A DNA stretch of 64,000 nt from CAVORB01 sp963698495 (GTDB lineage Bacteria; Pseudomonadota; Gammaproteobacteria; Chromatiales; Chromatiaceae), in assembly GCA_963698495.1 (NCBI GenBank), contig CAVORB010000013.1:248001-312000 (forward strand), given 5' to 3'. The first letter of the stretch is position 1. Each line of letters starts with the position of its first letter. A program made the translations under genes and the position numbers. This document shows positions 47,281 through 55,745 of this stretch, piece after piece. The notes under the pieces were generated by a model. That model was not told where the DNA came from, did no database searches, and saw only the letters and a program-made list of their open reading frames with translations.

Positions 47281-48069
47281 TTATGGTTCGAGACGTGGCA
47301 CGAGGTCGCGATAGGCGTGCCAGGTGGCGTGCCCGACCAGGGGCATGGCGACCAACAGCCCGATATAGAAGGTCACCAGCCCGATGCCAACGAACATCAC
47401 GATCAGCGATGCCCAGAGCGCCATCGCCTGCCAGTTGGTGCGAACAGCGTGCACGCTGGTCTGGATGGCCGTAAAGACGTCCACCTGACGGTCCATGAGC
47501 ATCGGCACGGTGATCGCGCTGATGGCGAACGCAAAGGTGGCGATGAGCCCGCCGACGGCGATGCCGCTGAACAGGAACACCGGACTCTGCCCCGACAGGA
47601 AGACCACCGGGATGAAGTTCTCCCAGGTGGGCACCGGCTGATCGTAGAGGAGCGCGAACACCAGGATCGCCGCCAGCATCCAGGCCAGCATGACCAGTAC
47701 CAGCACGACCGCCATGGCGGACAGGTGCACCTCGTTGCGCTTCCACGCCTTCAGGGCGTTGCAGAACTGCACGTCCTCGCCCCGCTCCAGGCTGTCGCTG
47801 ATCTGATAGAGCCCGATGCCGAGCAGGGGAGCCACCAGGAAAAACCCGGCGGCCAGCGGCGGGATGATGAAGAAGGCGTTCTCGGACAGCAGGCCGAAGG
47901 TCAGGAGCCAGCTGACCAGCACGAACACGCCCCCGTAGGCGAGACTGAACTTGGGCGCCCTGCGCAGATCCTTCCATCCCTTGGCCAGCCACTCCCAGGG
48001 GTGGTCCAACGTGATCTCGTTGACCTTGGGTACCGTGCGTTGGGGGTTTGCGGTCGCTGCGTGGGCCAT
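47281..48069 (-). CDS. DUF2189-domain integral membrane protein
   Basis: The 262-residue protein has about six hydrophobic segments after the start MAHAATANPQRTVPKVNEIT. DHPWEWLAKGWKDLRRAP, YQISDSLERGEDVQFCNALK and MPLVGHATWHAYRDLVPR are typical of DUF2189, a family often near cytochrome c oxidase genes in proteobacteria. Function is not known. It lies downstream of the SCO/ctaA pair with a 29-base gap and may be co-transcribed with them. Confidence 0.88.
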   Translation of the reverse strand: MAHAATANPQRTVPKVNEITLDHPWEWLAKGWKDLRRAPKFSLAYGGVFVLVSWLLTFGLLSENAFFIIPPLAAGFFLVAPLLGIGLYQISDSLERGEDVQFCNALKAWKRNEVHLSAMAVVLVLVMLAWMLAAILVFALLYDQPVPTWENFIPVVFLSGQSPVFLFSGIAVGGLIATFAFAISAITVPMLMDRQVDVFTAIQTSVHAVRTNWQAMALWASLIVMFVGIGLVTFYIGLLVAMPLVGHATWHAYRDLVPRLEP

Positions 48070-48098
48070 GAAGAATCCTCCTTCGTTCGTTTTCTGGA

Positions 48099-48770
48099 TC
48101 AGTTTCGATCGTACTGTGAAATGGTCTCGAAATCCGCCGCCATCGCGGCGACCTGGTGCGGGGCGCTGAAGATGGCCGCGAGCCGCGCCTTGGGATCAAG
48201 CAGCAGGATGGCCCCGGAGTGGTCCACCAGGTAATCCATGGCCGTGTCCTGCTGCTCGGCCCGCGCGTACATGACGCCGAGCTGCTTGCTCAAGGCCCGC
48301 AGTTGCTCGTGATCCCCGGTCGCCCCGAGAAAGCCCGGGTTGAACCAGCGCACGTACTGGGCGAGCCGCTCCGGGGTGTCCCGCTCCGGGTCAACGGAGA
48401 CGAGCAGGAACCTCGCCTCGGGCTGTCCGCCCTCCGGGTTGATCTCCCGGTCCAGGGCGTCGAAGGTCGCCATGGTGGTCGGACAGATGTCCGGACAGGA
48501 GGTGTAGCCGAAGGACACGAAGGTCCAGCGTCCCCGCAGGTCGTCGAGCGACAGCGGCCGCCCGTCCTGATCCGTGAGCGAGAAAGGCGCAAGGGGCTTG
48601 GGCTGGGGCAGCAGGGTAGCCGACTTCACCGCCAAGTCGAGCGGCGCGGGACCCAGGTCCGTAGTGAAGAACCGGACCCCGAACCAGATGCCCGCCGCTA
48701 CCGCGAGCACGGCCACCAGTCCGAGGACGCCGCTCCGGCTGCCGTTGCCCGGTGTGGTTTCCGCGCTCAC
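48099..48770 (-). CDS. sco1: SCO1/SenC copper chaperone
   Basis: The 223-residue protein has an N-terminal membrane anchor (GVLGLVAVLAVAAGIWFGV) and a thioredoxin-like domain with SFGYTSCPDICPTTMATF, the C-x3-C copper site, and the third ligand His in YLVDHSGAILLLDP. SCO proteins deliver copper to the CuA centre of cytochrome oxidase subunit II. It starts GTG at 48770, overlapping the ctaA stop as GTGA. Confidence 0.94.
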   Translation of the reverse strand: MSAETTPGNGSRSGVLGLVAVLAVAAGIWFGVRFFTTDLGPAPLDLAVKSATLLPQPKPLAPFSLTDQDGRPLSLDDLRGRWTFVSFGYTSCPDICPTTMATFDALDREINPEGGQPEARFLLVSVDPERDTPERLAQYVRWFNPGFLGATGDHEQLRALSKQLGVMYARAEQQDTAMDYLVDHSGAILLLDPKARLAAIFSAPHQVAAMAADFETISQYDRN

Positions 48771-49822
48771 GCCGAATACCTCAACCCCACGCGCCGGCGC
48801 CTGTCAGATGCCGATGCAACTGGCTGAGCGGGAGGCTGCGTGACATGGACGAGGGTCACCAGGACCAGGAGCAGGACCGCCGCCCCGCCGTTATGCGCAA
48901 CCGCCACCGACAGCGGGAAATGGGCCACGACGTTCGCGATGCCCAAACCGACCTGGAACACGAGGGCGCCCGCAAGCGCCAGTCCCAACCTACGCTGGAT
49001 GTCATTGTCGGCCCGACGAACCAGCGACAGGGCGAGAGAGCCGATATAGACGGTGACCAGGAGCGCCCCGAGCCGGTGGGTCAGGTGGATCGCGGTGCGT
49101 GCGTCGCTGTCGAGGACGCCGAATTCATAGTTGATGCCGAGCCCGCGCCAGAGGACGAAGGCCTCGCTGAAATCCGTTGGCGGCCACCAAATGCCCCCGT
49201 AGCAGGTGGGAAACTCGGTGCAGGCCAGTGCCGCATAGTTCGTGCTCGTCCAGCCGCCGAGCAGGATCTGGACGCAGACCAGGATCAGGCCAGCCCAGAC
49301 CCATGGCCTGAGCTCGGCCAGCTGCGGATTCGGGGCGGTGAGAAAATACTCGCCCTGGCGCAAGGCCAGCCACCACAGCAGGGCAAGGGTCGCCAGCCCC
49401 CCCGCCAGATGGGCAGTGACCACCGCCGGCTTGACCAGCAGGGTTACCGTCCACATGCCGAGCAGCCCCTGGAAGACCACCAGCGCGACCAGCACCGACG
49501 GCAGGACCACCGGGAAACGGTCGCGGTTGCGCCAGGCGACCGCCGCCAGGGCGATGATGACCAGCCCCAGGGCGCTCGCGAGGTAACGGTGCACCATCTC
49601 CTTCCAAGCCTTGGCCGGCTCGACGGGGCGCTCGGGAAAGGCGGTATTGGCGCGGGCAATCGCCTCGTCGCTGGTGGGGGCGCCGAGACGCCCGTAGCAG
49701 CCCGGCCAATCCGGGCAACCGAGCCCGGCATCGGACAGGCGCACGTAGGCGCCCAGCAGGATGACCGCCAACGCCAGCAGGGCCGCGAAGAGTGCCAGGC
49801 CCGAAAAGGTGGTTCGCTTCAA
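48767..49822 (-). CDS. ctaA: Heme A synthase (CtaA/COX15)
   Basis: The 351-residue, eight-helix protein starts with TTG at 49822, supported by CAGGAGC directly upstream. LGAYVRLSDAGLGCPDWPGC is the first CtaA signature, with KEMVHRYLASALGL, VTAHLAGGLATLALLWWLAL and AIHLTHRLGALLV providing heme-ligand histidines. It oxidises heme O to heme A for the aa3/caa3 oxidase encoded nearby. Confidence 0.95.
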   Translation of the reverse strand: MKRTTFSGLALFAALLALAVILLGAYVRLSDAGLGCPDWPGCYGRLGAPTSDEAIARANTAFPERPVEPAKAWKEMVHRYLASALGLVIIALAAVAWRNRDRFPVVLPSVLVALVVFQGLLGMWTVTLLVKPAVVTAHLAGGLATLALLWWLALRQGEYFLTAPNPQLAELRPWVWAGLILVCVQILLGGWTSTNYAALACTEFPTCYGGIWWPPTDFSEAFVLWRGLGINYEFGVLDSDARTAIHLTHRLGALLVTVYIGSLALSLVRRADNDIQRRLGLALAGALVFQVGLGIANVVAHFPLSVAVAHNGGAAVLLLVLVTLVHVTQPPAQPVASASDRRRRVGLRYSA

Positions 49823-49947
49823 GCTCCTGATGTCCCCTACAATTGCGACCTTATGCCCGCCCTCGATCCTCGCCCTTCGCCGGGAGCGCGGGCGGGACCG
49901 GAGGCGCCTCCGGCGCCAACTTCAACGACAGCGACGAGGCGGACGGG

Positions 49948-51321
49948 ATGACCACGACAGCGGCGATGGCAGACCAGCGCGGGCACCTGCGCGCGGAGGC
50001 CGGGCAAAGGCGCCTGGCCACGGCCTGGCTGGTGCTCGGCGTCACCGCCCTGGCCCTTGCGGGCCTGTTCGCCATCCTGCTGGTGGTCGCCCGCGTTCCG
50101 GGCACCGAGGCCCTGTTCCCGACCCAGGACTTCTTTCGCGTCGCCCTGATCGTACACGTGGACCAGTCCGTCCTGATCTGGTTCCTGGCCTTCTCCGGCG
50201 TCCTCTGGGGGCTGGGCAAGACGGTCCCGGCGCTCTCCTGGACGGCCTTCGCCGTTGCGACGGCGGGCTGCCTGCTGGTTGCCGCATCCCCCTTTCTGGG
50301 CGCGGGAACGCCGCTGCTCAACAACTATGTGCCGGTGCTCGACCACGACCTGTTCCTCGCCGCTCTCGCCCTGTTCGCCGTGGGCGCGCTGCTGCAGGTG
50401 ATCGCCTACCTCGCGCGCGGCTGGTGCGACATCCGCCTGGAGGATCCGCTCGCGGTGGGCACGGCGACTGCGGCCTTCGCGGTCCTCCTGGCCGGGTTCT
50501 CGCTGGCATGGAGCTGGCTCGGCATCAACCCCGCGTGGGAGGGCAAGGCCTATTTCGAGTATCTGTTCTGGGGGCCGGGACACGTGCTCCAGTTCGCCTA
50601 CACCCAGATCATGCTCGTGGCCTGGATCTGGCTCGCCCGCTCCGCCGAGCGGCCGCTGGGCCTGTCCGACCGCTGGCTGTCCGCGCTGCTGCTGCTGGGC
50701 GTGCTGCCGCTCGTCCTGGTGCCCGTGATTCACGGCTTCCACGCCCCCGACTCCGCCGAGAGCCGGCTTGCCTTCACCCGGCTGATGCAATACGGGAACG
50801 CCCTGGCCGCGGTGCCCATCGGGCTGCTTCTTTCGGTCTCCCTCTTTCGCAACCGCAATCGCCCCGTGCCCCCGGAGCGGCTCGCCGCCTACCGCGCCCT
50901 GATCGCGTCGGTGGTGCTGTTCGCCGCCGGCGGGGCTCTCGGCGCATCGATCGCCGGGGCCAATACCGTGATCCCGGCGCACTACCACGGCTCCATCGTG
51001 GGCGTGACCCTGGCCCTGATGGGGCTCACCTACCACCTGCTGCCCGAGCTGGGCTTCGGCAACACCACCGGGCGCTTGGCGCGCTGGCAGGCGGTCGTCT
51101 ATGGGTCCGGGCAGCTGCTCCACATCGCGGGGCTCGCCGCCTCCGGTGCCATGGGCATCCAGCGCAAGACCGCCGGCGCCGCCCAGCAGCTCGACGGGGT
51201 CGCCAAGGCGTTCATGGGCGTCATGGGGCTGGGCGGCCTGCTCGCGGTGATCGGCGGGATCATGTTCGTCCTGGCGGTGCTGCTCGCCCTGACCAGGCGT
51301 CGGGCCTCGTCCTACGCTTAG
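49948..51321 (+). CDS. Orphan heme-copper-oxidase-like subunit I
   Basis: The 457-residue, roughly 12-helix protein starts at the ATG at 49948; the frame is open to 49843, but GAGG about 10 bases before 49948 and the better fit favour it. Histidines fall where the heme-copper superfamily has them: His70 in helix II (VHVDQSVLIW), His212 (FWGPGHVLQFAY), and His345/His347 (PAHYHGSIVG). Instead of an adjacent His-His pair there is HGFH (262, 265), and no Tyr occurs four residues after His212. It resembles CcoN/NorB more than CoxA. No subunit II lies beside it. It is on the plus strand between ctaA and ctaB, opposite to its neighbours. Confidence 0.75.
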   Translation: MTTTAAMADQRGHLRAEAGQRRLATAWLVLGVTALALAGLFAILLVVARVPGTEALFPTQDFFRVALIVHVDQSVLIWFLAFSGVLWGLGKTVPALSWTAFAVATAGCLLVAASPFLGAGTPLLNNYVPVLDHDLFLAALALFAVGALLQVIAYLARGWCDIRLEDPLAVGTATAAFAVLLAGFSLAWSWLGINPAWEGKAYFEYLFWGPGHVLQFAYTQIMLVAWIWLARSAERPLGLSDRWLSALLLLGVLPLVLVPVIHGFHAPDSAESRLAFTRLMQYGNALAAVPIGLLLSVSLFRNRNRPVPPERLAAYRALIASVVLFAAGGALGASIAGANTVIPAHYHGSIVGVTLALMGLTYHLLPELGFGNTTGRLARWQAVVYGSGQLLHIAGLAASGAMGIQRKTAGAAQQLDGVAKAFMGVMGLGGLLAVIGGIMFVLAVLLALTRRRASSYA

Positions 51322-51410
51322 TGCGGCGGGCGCACACCAGGCCGATCCGTCCGTTCTCATGCGTCCCTCGTACATCGTTCCTGACCGCGCGGGGTCCCGG
51401 AGAGTCGGGA

Positions 51411-52334
51411 TCAGGCCACGGCCCCCGTCAGCACCCGCAGGTAGTGATCCGCCAGCAGGAAGGCGAAGAGCGCGGTGAGATAGAGGATCGAGTAGCCGAA
51501 GGTCTTCATCGCGTGACCGTCGCCATCGCTGCGCAGCAGCCGCACGGCGTGGTACACGAAGCCGAGCCCGAGCGCCAGCGCTCCGGCGAGATAGAGCAGT
51601 CCGCTCATGTGGATCATGAAGGGCATCAGCGACACCCAGAGCAGCATCAGGGTGTAGATCAGGACCTGCAGCTTGGTATAGGCCACGCCATGCGTCACCG
51701 GCAGCATGGGAACCCCGGCGCGCGCGTACTCGTCCCTGCGCTTGATGGCCAGCGCCCAGAAGTGGGGCGGGGTCCAGATGAAGATCAGCAGGACCAGGAG
51801 CAGGCCCTCGACCGACACCTCGCCGGTGACCGCGGTCCAGCCCAGCAGCGGCGGCATGGCGCCGGCGATCCCGCCCCAGACGATGTTCTGGGGCGTGGCC
51901 CGCTTGAGGTACATGGTGTAGATGACGGCGTAGCCGATGAAGGCGGAGAAGGTCAGAAATGCCGTGAGCGCATTCACCAGGGTCAACAGCACCAGCATGG
52001 ACAGGGCCGCGAGCCCGAGGGCGAACGCCAGCGCGTGCGGGGCGTCCAGATCGCCGCTCGGCAGCGGACGGCCACGGGTGCGCTCCATCACGGAGTCGAT
52101 GCGCTGATCGACGACGTGGTTCAGGGCCGCACCCGCGGCCGAGGCCAGCCCGATGCCGAGCAGCCCGAACACCACGGTCGGCAAGGGCACCATGCCGGGG
52201 GTGGCGAGCAGCATTCCCACCAGGGCGGTGAAGAGGATCAGCGCGACCACCTTGGGCTTGGTCAGATCGTAATAGCGCCGCCAGGCGAGCGCCACCGATT
52301 GCGCGTCTGAAATTCCGATCTCATTGATGGCCAT
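51411..52334 (-). CDS. ctaB: Heme O synthase / protoheme IX farnesyltransferase
   Basis: CtaB adds a farnesyl group to heme B. The start at 52334 (MAINEIGISDAQ) has AAGGTG 9 bases upstream; a GTG three codons earlier is possible. NHVVDQRIDSVMERTRGRPL is the prenyltransferase Asp-rich signature, with LTKPKVVALILFTALVGML and WTPPHFWALAIKRRDEYARA. It has nine hydrophobic segments. Its start overlaps the SCO-like gene by 14 bases. Confidence 0.95.
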   Translation of the reverse strand: MAINEIGISDAQSVALAWRRYYDLTKPKVVALILFTALVGMLLATPGMVPLPTVVFGLLGIGLASAAGAALNHVVDQRIDSVMERTRGRPLPSGDLDAPHALAFALGLAALSMLVLLTLVNALTAFLTFSAFIGYAVIYTMYLKRATPQNIVWGGIAGAMPPLLGWTAVTGEVSVEGLLLVLLIFIWTPPHFWALAIKRRDEYARAGVPMLPVTHGVAYTKLQVLIYTLMLLWVSLMPFMIHMSGLLYLAGALALGLGFVYHAVRLLRSDGDGHAMKTFGYSILYLTALFAFLLADHYLRVLTGAVA

Positions 52335-52953
52335 ACTGTGCACCTTTTATCCAGCTCTTGGAGGCCTTTAACAGGCGCTCCATGTCTTTGAGGGTGTCTT
52401 TCGCCGGGGCGTCCGACGCGTAGCGCATCATCAGGTTGCCCATCGGATCCAGGATGTAAATCCGCCCCAAGGCACCCTCGCCAAGCGCGTCCGTGAGCGC
52501 CGGCCCGCCTGCCTCATCGGTCAGCACGACCTGCATGCCGTCGAGCTCGCCGGCGAGCCGGGCGGCGAGGTCCCGCGCGGACGGGTCGGTCATGATCAGC
52601 AGGCGATCGACGCTGAACTGGCTCTCGCCCAGGGCGAGCCGGATCTGGCGGATCGCGATCAGATGCTCCATGCAGGCGTCGCCGCACTCGCCGCCGGTCA
52701 GGTAAACCAGCACCCACTTGCCGGCTAGAGCCGCGGGATCGAACGCCGCTCCCCGCGGATCGGACAGCCTCAGCTCCGGCGGCAGCGGCACCACCGGCTC
52801 GATCAGCTCGCCCTTGTTGGTCCGGCCCGCGGGCAGATACCCCGGATTCAGGTAGAAGAACCAGGCCGCGATGACGGGAGCGGCGAAGATGGCGATCATC
52901 GCCAACAGGGGCGCGATGCCTCGCTTCTGCTGGCCCGCCGTGACCTCGCTCAT
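52321..52953 (-). CDS. SCO-like cytochrome oxidase assembly protein
   Basis: The ATG at 52953 overlaps the surf1 stop as ATGA and gives 210 residues; a longer upstream frame is a shadow within surf1. It has a membrane anchor (IAPLLAMIAIFAAPVIAAWF), then a thioredoxin-like domain with YLTGGECGDACMEHL, a C-x3-C pair. The His ligand of true SCO proteins, normally before a LLDP-like segment, is not seen (IYILDPMGNLMMRY). It probably acts in oxidase assembly or thiol chemistry rather than as a full copper chaperone. Confidence 0.83.
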   Translation of the reverse strand: MSEVTAGQQKRGIAPLLAMIAIFAAPVIAAWFFYLNPGYLPAGRTNKGELIEPVVPLPPELRLSDPRGAAFDPAALAGKWVLVYLTGGECGDACMEHLIAIRQIRLALGESQFSVDRLLIMTDPSARDLAARLAGELDGMQVVLTDEAGGPALTDALGEGALGRIYILDPMGNLMMRYASDAPAKDTLKDMERLLKASKSWIKGAQYGHQ

Positions 52954-53687
52954 GCCGTCATCCCCTCGGTCTGGCGCCGCACCAGGCTGAGCCGAAGCCA
53001 CAGCACCAGGGCGATCAGCGCGAAGGCGAACCACTGGATCGCGTAACCGATGTGCATCCCCTCCTTGGGCAGCTCCCGCGGCCAGCTGCGCGCGAACCCG
53101 GTCGGGTCCCCGGGGTCCTGCAGGATCACGACCGGCTCCAACGCATGACCGGCCGCTGCGCTGTAGAGCTCGACCGTGAGGTAGGGCCAGCGCGTCCCCC
53201 AGGCCTTGGCCGCGTCCGGCCCGCCGTGCAGCGCCAAGGCCGGGGCGGAGGGGATGTGTGTCTCGCCGACGACCTCGACCGGACCCTCGGGCACGGGCGC
53301 GTCGGTAGGCGTTCCGTCAGGCTGCGCGGGTATCCAGCCCCGGTTCACCAACACCCGCATGTCCGTCTCCTCCAGGCGCAACGGGGTGATCACGTGAAAC
53401 CCGGTGCGGTTGCCCCGGCGGCGGTTCTCGATCAGGATCTGACCCTCGCCCTCGAACACCCCACGCGCCCGCAACGTACGGAAACGCAGGGCTTCCGGGT
53501 CGCTCACGGGCGCAACGAGCTCGAAGACGGGCATCTCAGCGCGCGCGCTCAAAAGCCGCGCCTGCTCCCGCTTCTCGTCCGCCCGGTCCAGCTGCCAGAG
53601 CCCGAGGGCGACGAACAGGGGAATGGGCAACGCGAGCAGCAGCGTGGGCACCCAACGAACTCGGAATTCCAGATCGCCAATTCGCAT
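52950..53687 (-). CDS. SURF1-family oxidase assembly protein
   Basis: The ATG at 53687 gives 245 residues with an N-terminal helix (VPTLLLALPIPLFVALGLWQ) and a C-terminal helix (YAIQWFAFALIALVLWLRLS), the two anchors of SURF1. In between are WQLDRADEKREQARLL, NRRRGNRTGFHVITPL and VLVNRGWIP, all family signatures. SURF1 helps heme A insertion into subunit I. It is in the minus-strand assembly group surf1-SCO-like-ctaB. Confidence 0.92.
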   Translation of the reverse strand: MRIGDLEFRVRWVPTLLLALPIPLFVALGLWQLDRADEKREQARLLSARAEMPVFELVAPVSDPEALRFRTLRARGVFEGEGQILIENRRRGNRTGFHVITPLRLEETDMRVLVNRGWIPAQPDGTPTDAPVPEGPVEVVGETHIPSAPALALHGGPDAAKAWGTRWPYLTVELYSAAAGHALEPVVILQDPGDPTGFARSWPRELPKEGMHIGYAIQWFAFALIALVLWLRLSLVRRQTEGMTA

Positions 53688-53774
53688 CGGGGTGCTATAT
53701 TCCTGACTATGCTGCACCGTTATTCGGAGCGCGGTGTACACGATCGTTTTCCGTCACACAAACTGGGGTGCCTC

Positions 53775-53990
53775 ATGGAATTCATGTTCAAGCTGCCGGT
53801 CCTGCTGGTGCTGGCCTTCATCGTATTTTCCTTGGGCCAGGGCATGTACTATCTCGCCAAGGACGACGGGGAAGTCGACAAGACCCGCGTCGTGAAGGCG
53901 CTCACCGTGCGCATCGTCCTGTCGCTCACCCTGTTCGGTCTGCTGATCCTCGGCTACTTCGCGGGCGTCATCGAGCCCCACGGCATGTAA
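53775..53990 (+). CDS. DUF2909-type twin-transmembrane protein
   Basis: The 71-residue protein has two hydrophobic helices (FKLPVLLVLAFIVFSLGQGM and VRIVLSLTLFGLLILGYFAG) joined by YYLAKDDGEVDKTRVVKALT. Small DUF2909 proteins of this form are regularly found beside coxC/surf1. GGGG lies about 9 bases upstream. It is divergent from surf1 and converges on coxC across a hairpin. Part of a longer plus frame here is a shadow of surf1. Confidence 0.85.
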   Translation: MEFMFKLPVLLVLAFIVFSLGQGMYYLAKDDGEVDKTRVVKALTVRIVLSLTLFGLLILGYFAGVIEPHGM

Positions 53991-53996
53991 CGGAAA

Positions 53997-54026
53997 GATC
54001 CGGGAGGGCCTGCGCCCGCCCGGATC
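53997..54026. terminator. Bidirectional terminator-like hairpin between the DUF2909 gene and coxC
   Basis: GATCCGGG (53997-54004) and CCCGGATC (54019-54026) form a perfect 8-bp stem, extendable in the loop. Short T-runs follow on both strands (CGTTTG on plus, TTTCCGTT on minus). Its place between convergent genes supports the role. Confidence 0.6.
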
Positions 54027-54057
54027 CGTTTGCCAGCCCGCCGGGCGGGCGCCGCGT

Positions 54058-54936
54058 CTACAACCAGTAGACGAAGACGAACAATCCCAGCCACACCACG
54101 TCGACGAAGTGCCAGTACCAGGCCACCGCCTCGAACGCGAAGTGGTTGTGGGGCGAGAAATGCCCTTTCATCGCGCGCCCGAGGATGGCCATCAGCATCA
54201 CCGCGCCCATGGTGACGTGGAAGCCGTGGAAACCCGTCAGCATGTAAAAGGTCGAGCCGTACACGCCCGACTCGAGGGTCAGGTTCAGATCGTGATAGGC
54301 GTGGCGGTACTCGTAGGCCTGGAGCGCGACGAACACCAGACCCAGGGCGATGGTCGCGGCCAGCCCGCGTACCAGCTTCTTCTGATTGTCCTCCTTCAGC
54401 CCCCAGTGCGCCCAAGTCACCGTGGCGCCGGAGGTCAGCAGGATCAGGGTGTTGATCGCCGGGATGCCCCAGGCACCCATGGGCGCGAACTCGCCGCCGA
54501 CCTGCTCGGGTCCCGCGCTCGGCCAGTCAGCGACGAACTGATTGTAGAGCAGCGCGCCGGTCTCCCCGAGATAGCCCTCGCCGCCGAGCCAGGGCAAGGC
54601 GATGGTGCGGATGTAGAACAGGGCGCCAAAGAAGCTCAGGAAAAAGAACACCTCGGAGGCGATGAACCAGAACATGCCCTGGCGGAACGAGCGGTCCACT
54701 TGCTCGTTGTACTGATCGGTCAGGTTCTCCTTGATCACGTCGCCGAACCAGCCGTAGAACATCACGCAGAGCAGCGCGAAGCCGGCGAGGACCATCCAAC
54801 CGCCGAAGCCCACCTGGTTGATGGCCAGCGCGGTCCCCGCGAGCATGAGAAACACCGACAGCATGGCCGTGATCGGCCAAGGACTGCCTTCCGGTACGTA
54901 ATAGGCCTTTGGGCCGTGATGGGCAGTGCTACTCAT
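54058..54936 (-). CDS. coxC: Cytochrome c oxidase subunit III
   Basis: The 292-residue, seven-helix protein begins MSSTAHHGPKAYYVPEGSPW. QGMFWFIASEVFFFLSFFGA has the conserved subunit III helix with Glu, and INTLILLTSGATVTWAHWGL, TGFHGFHVTMGAVML and AVAWYWHFVDVVWLGLFVFV are standard. It completes the three-subunit core of the oxidase. It follows ctaG with a 41-base gap. Confidence 0.96.
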   Translation of the reverse strand: MSSTAHHGPKAYYVPEGSPWPITAMLSVFLMLAGTALAINQVGFGGWMVLAGFALLCVMFYGWFGDVIKENLTDQYNEQVDRSFRQGMFWFIASEVFFFLSFFGALFYIRTIALPWLGGEGYLGETGALLYNQFVADWPSAGPEQVGGEFAPMGAWGIPAINTLILLTSGATVTWAHWGLKEDNQKKLVRGLAATIALGLVFVALQAYEYRHAYHDLNLTLESGVYGSTFYMLTGFHGFHVTMGAVMLMAILGRAMKGHFSPHNHFAFEAVAWYWHFVDVVWLGLFVFVYWL

Positions 54937-54977
54937 CCTCTCTTATTCCTCGTTCTATTTGATCGTGATCGACGCGC

Positions 54978-55550
54978 TCAGTCGGCGGCCGCGACGGCGT
55001 CGGACTCGGAGATCCGCAGCACGCTGTAGGACAGGGTTAGCGAGTTGATGTCCGCGGGCAGGTCCGGGGACACGGAGAAGCGCAGCGGCATCTCCTTGCG
55101 CTCGTTTCCGGTCAGGGTCTGCTGGCTGAAACAGAAGCATTCCATCTTTGAGAAAAAGCCCGTGGCCTGCCAGGGGGCGATGCTCGGGATGGCCTGGCCG
55201 GTGATCTCGTGACCGGAACGATTCTCGGCAACGAAGTTCACCAGATGGCTCTCCCCCGGCCGCACCTTGAGCTTGCGCACCATGGGCTGCAACTGCCACG
55301 GCAGGTCGGGGTGAACAGTTGCATCGAACTTGATCGTCACCCATCGGTCCTGGACGGCGCCGGTCGGAACCAAGTCGGCCTGGCCGCCGATTGCGGCCCG
55401 CTGCTCCACGGACTGCACCCCGGTCACCTGGCACAGGAGCCCGTACAGGGGCACCATGGCGAACCCGAATCCGAACATGCCGATCGCCAGGCCCGCCAGA
55501 AGGAGCAGGGTGCGGCGCTTTCCCTTGTCGACGGCGGCTGACTCGCTCAT
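54978..55550 (-). CDS. ctaG: Cytochrome c oxidase assembly factor CtaG/Cox11
   Basis: The 190-residue protein has an N-terminal membrane anchor (TLLLLAGLAIGMFGFGFAMV), then YGLLCQVTGV, and the copper-binding MECFCFSQQTLTGNE with the CFCF motif of Cox11. Cox11 delivers copper to CuB of subunit I. Its ATG overlaps the stop of a 48-residue gene as ATGA. Confidence 0.96.
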   Translation of the reverse strand: MSESAAVDKGKRRTLLLLAGLAIGMFGFGFAMVPLYGLLCQVTGVQSVEQRAAIGGQADLVPTGAVQDRWVTIKFDATVHPDLPWQLQPMVRKLKVRPGESHLVNFVAENRSGHEITGQAIPSIAPWQATGFFSKMECFCFSQQTLTGNERKEMPLRFSVSPDLPADINSLTLSYSVLRISESDAVAAAD

Positions 55551-55693
55551 TGGACGCTGTTTGTGATCATGTTGAACAGGCCACGCCAGAAGGGGATGGA
55601 ACTCACCAGCATGAGCAGGGCGAAGCCGGCGAGTATCCAGGCCAGGCGCAGGTTCCTGCGCCGCTGCTCGGGGGATGTCTCTGTTCTCGTCAT
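55547..55693 (-). CDS. Small (48-residue) cytochrome oxidase assembly-type membrane protein
   Basis: The gene is short but well supported: 49 codons including the stop, overlapping ctaG as ATGA and lying between coxA and ctaG. The product starts MTRTETSPEQRRRNLRLAWI and continues as a single helix (LAGFALLMLVSSIPFWRGLF). A basic TPEQ-RRRNLR start plus one helix matches the small oxidase assembly proteins that occupy this position in other proteobacteria. Confidence 0.75.
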   Translation of the reverse strand: MTRTETSPEQRRRNLRLAWILAGFALLMLVSSIPFWRGLFNMITNSVQ

Positions 55694-55745
55694 TGGCATC
55701 TTATGGCGCGGTCCGGCGGATGGATGTCACCCGCCGGCCGTGCGG

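Noticed and set aside
54960..54973. TTGATCGTGATCGA as a second FNR site before coxC
   Set aside because: The right half departs from consensus and it lies too close to the start codon to act as a usual activator site.
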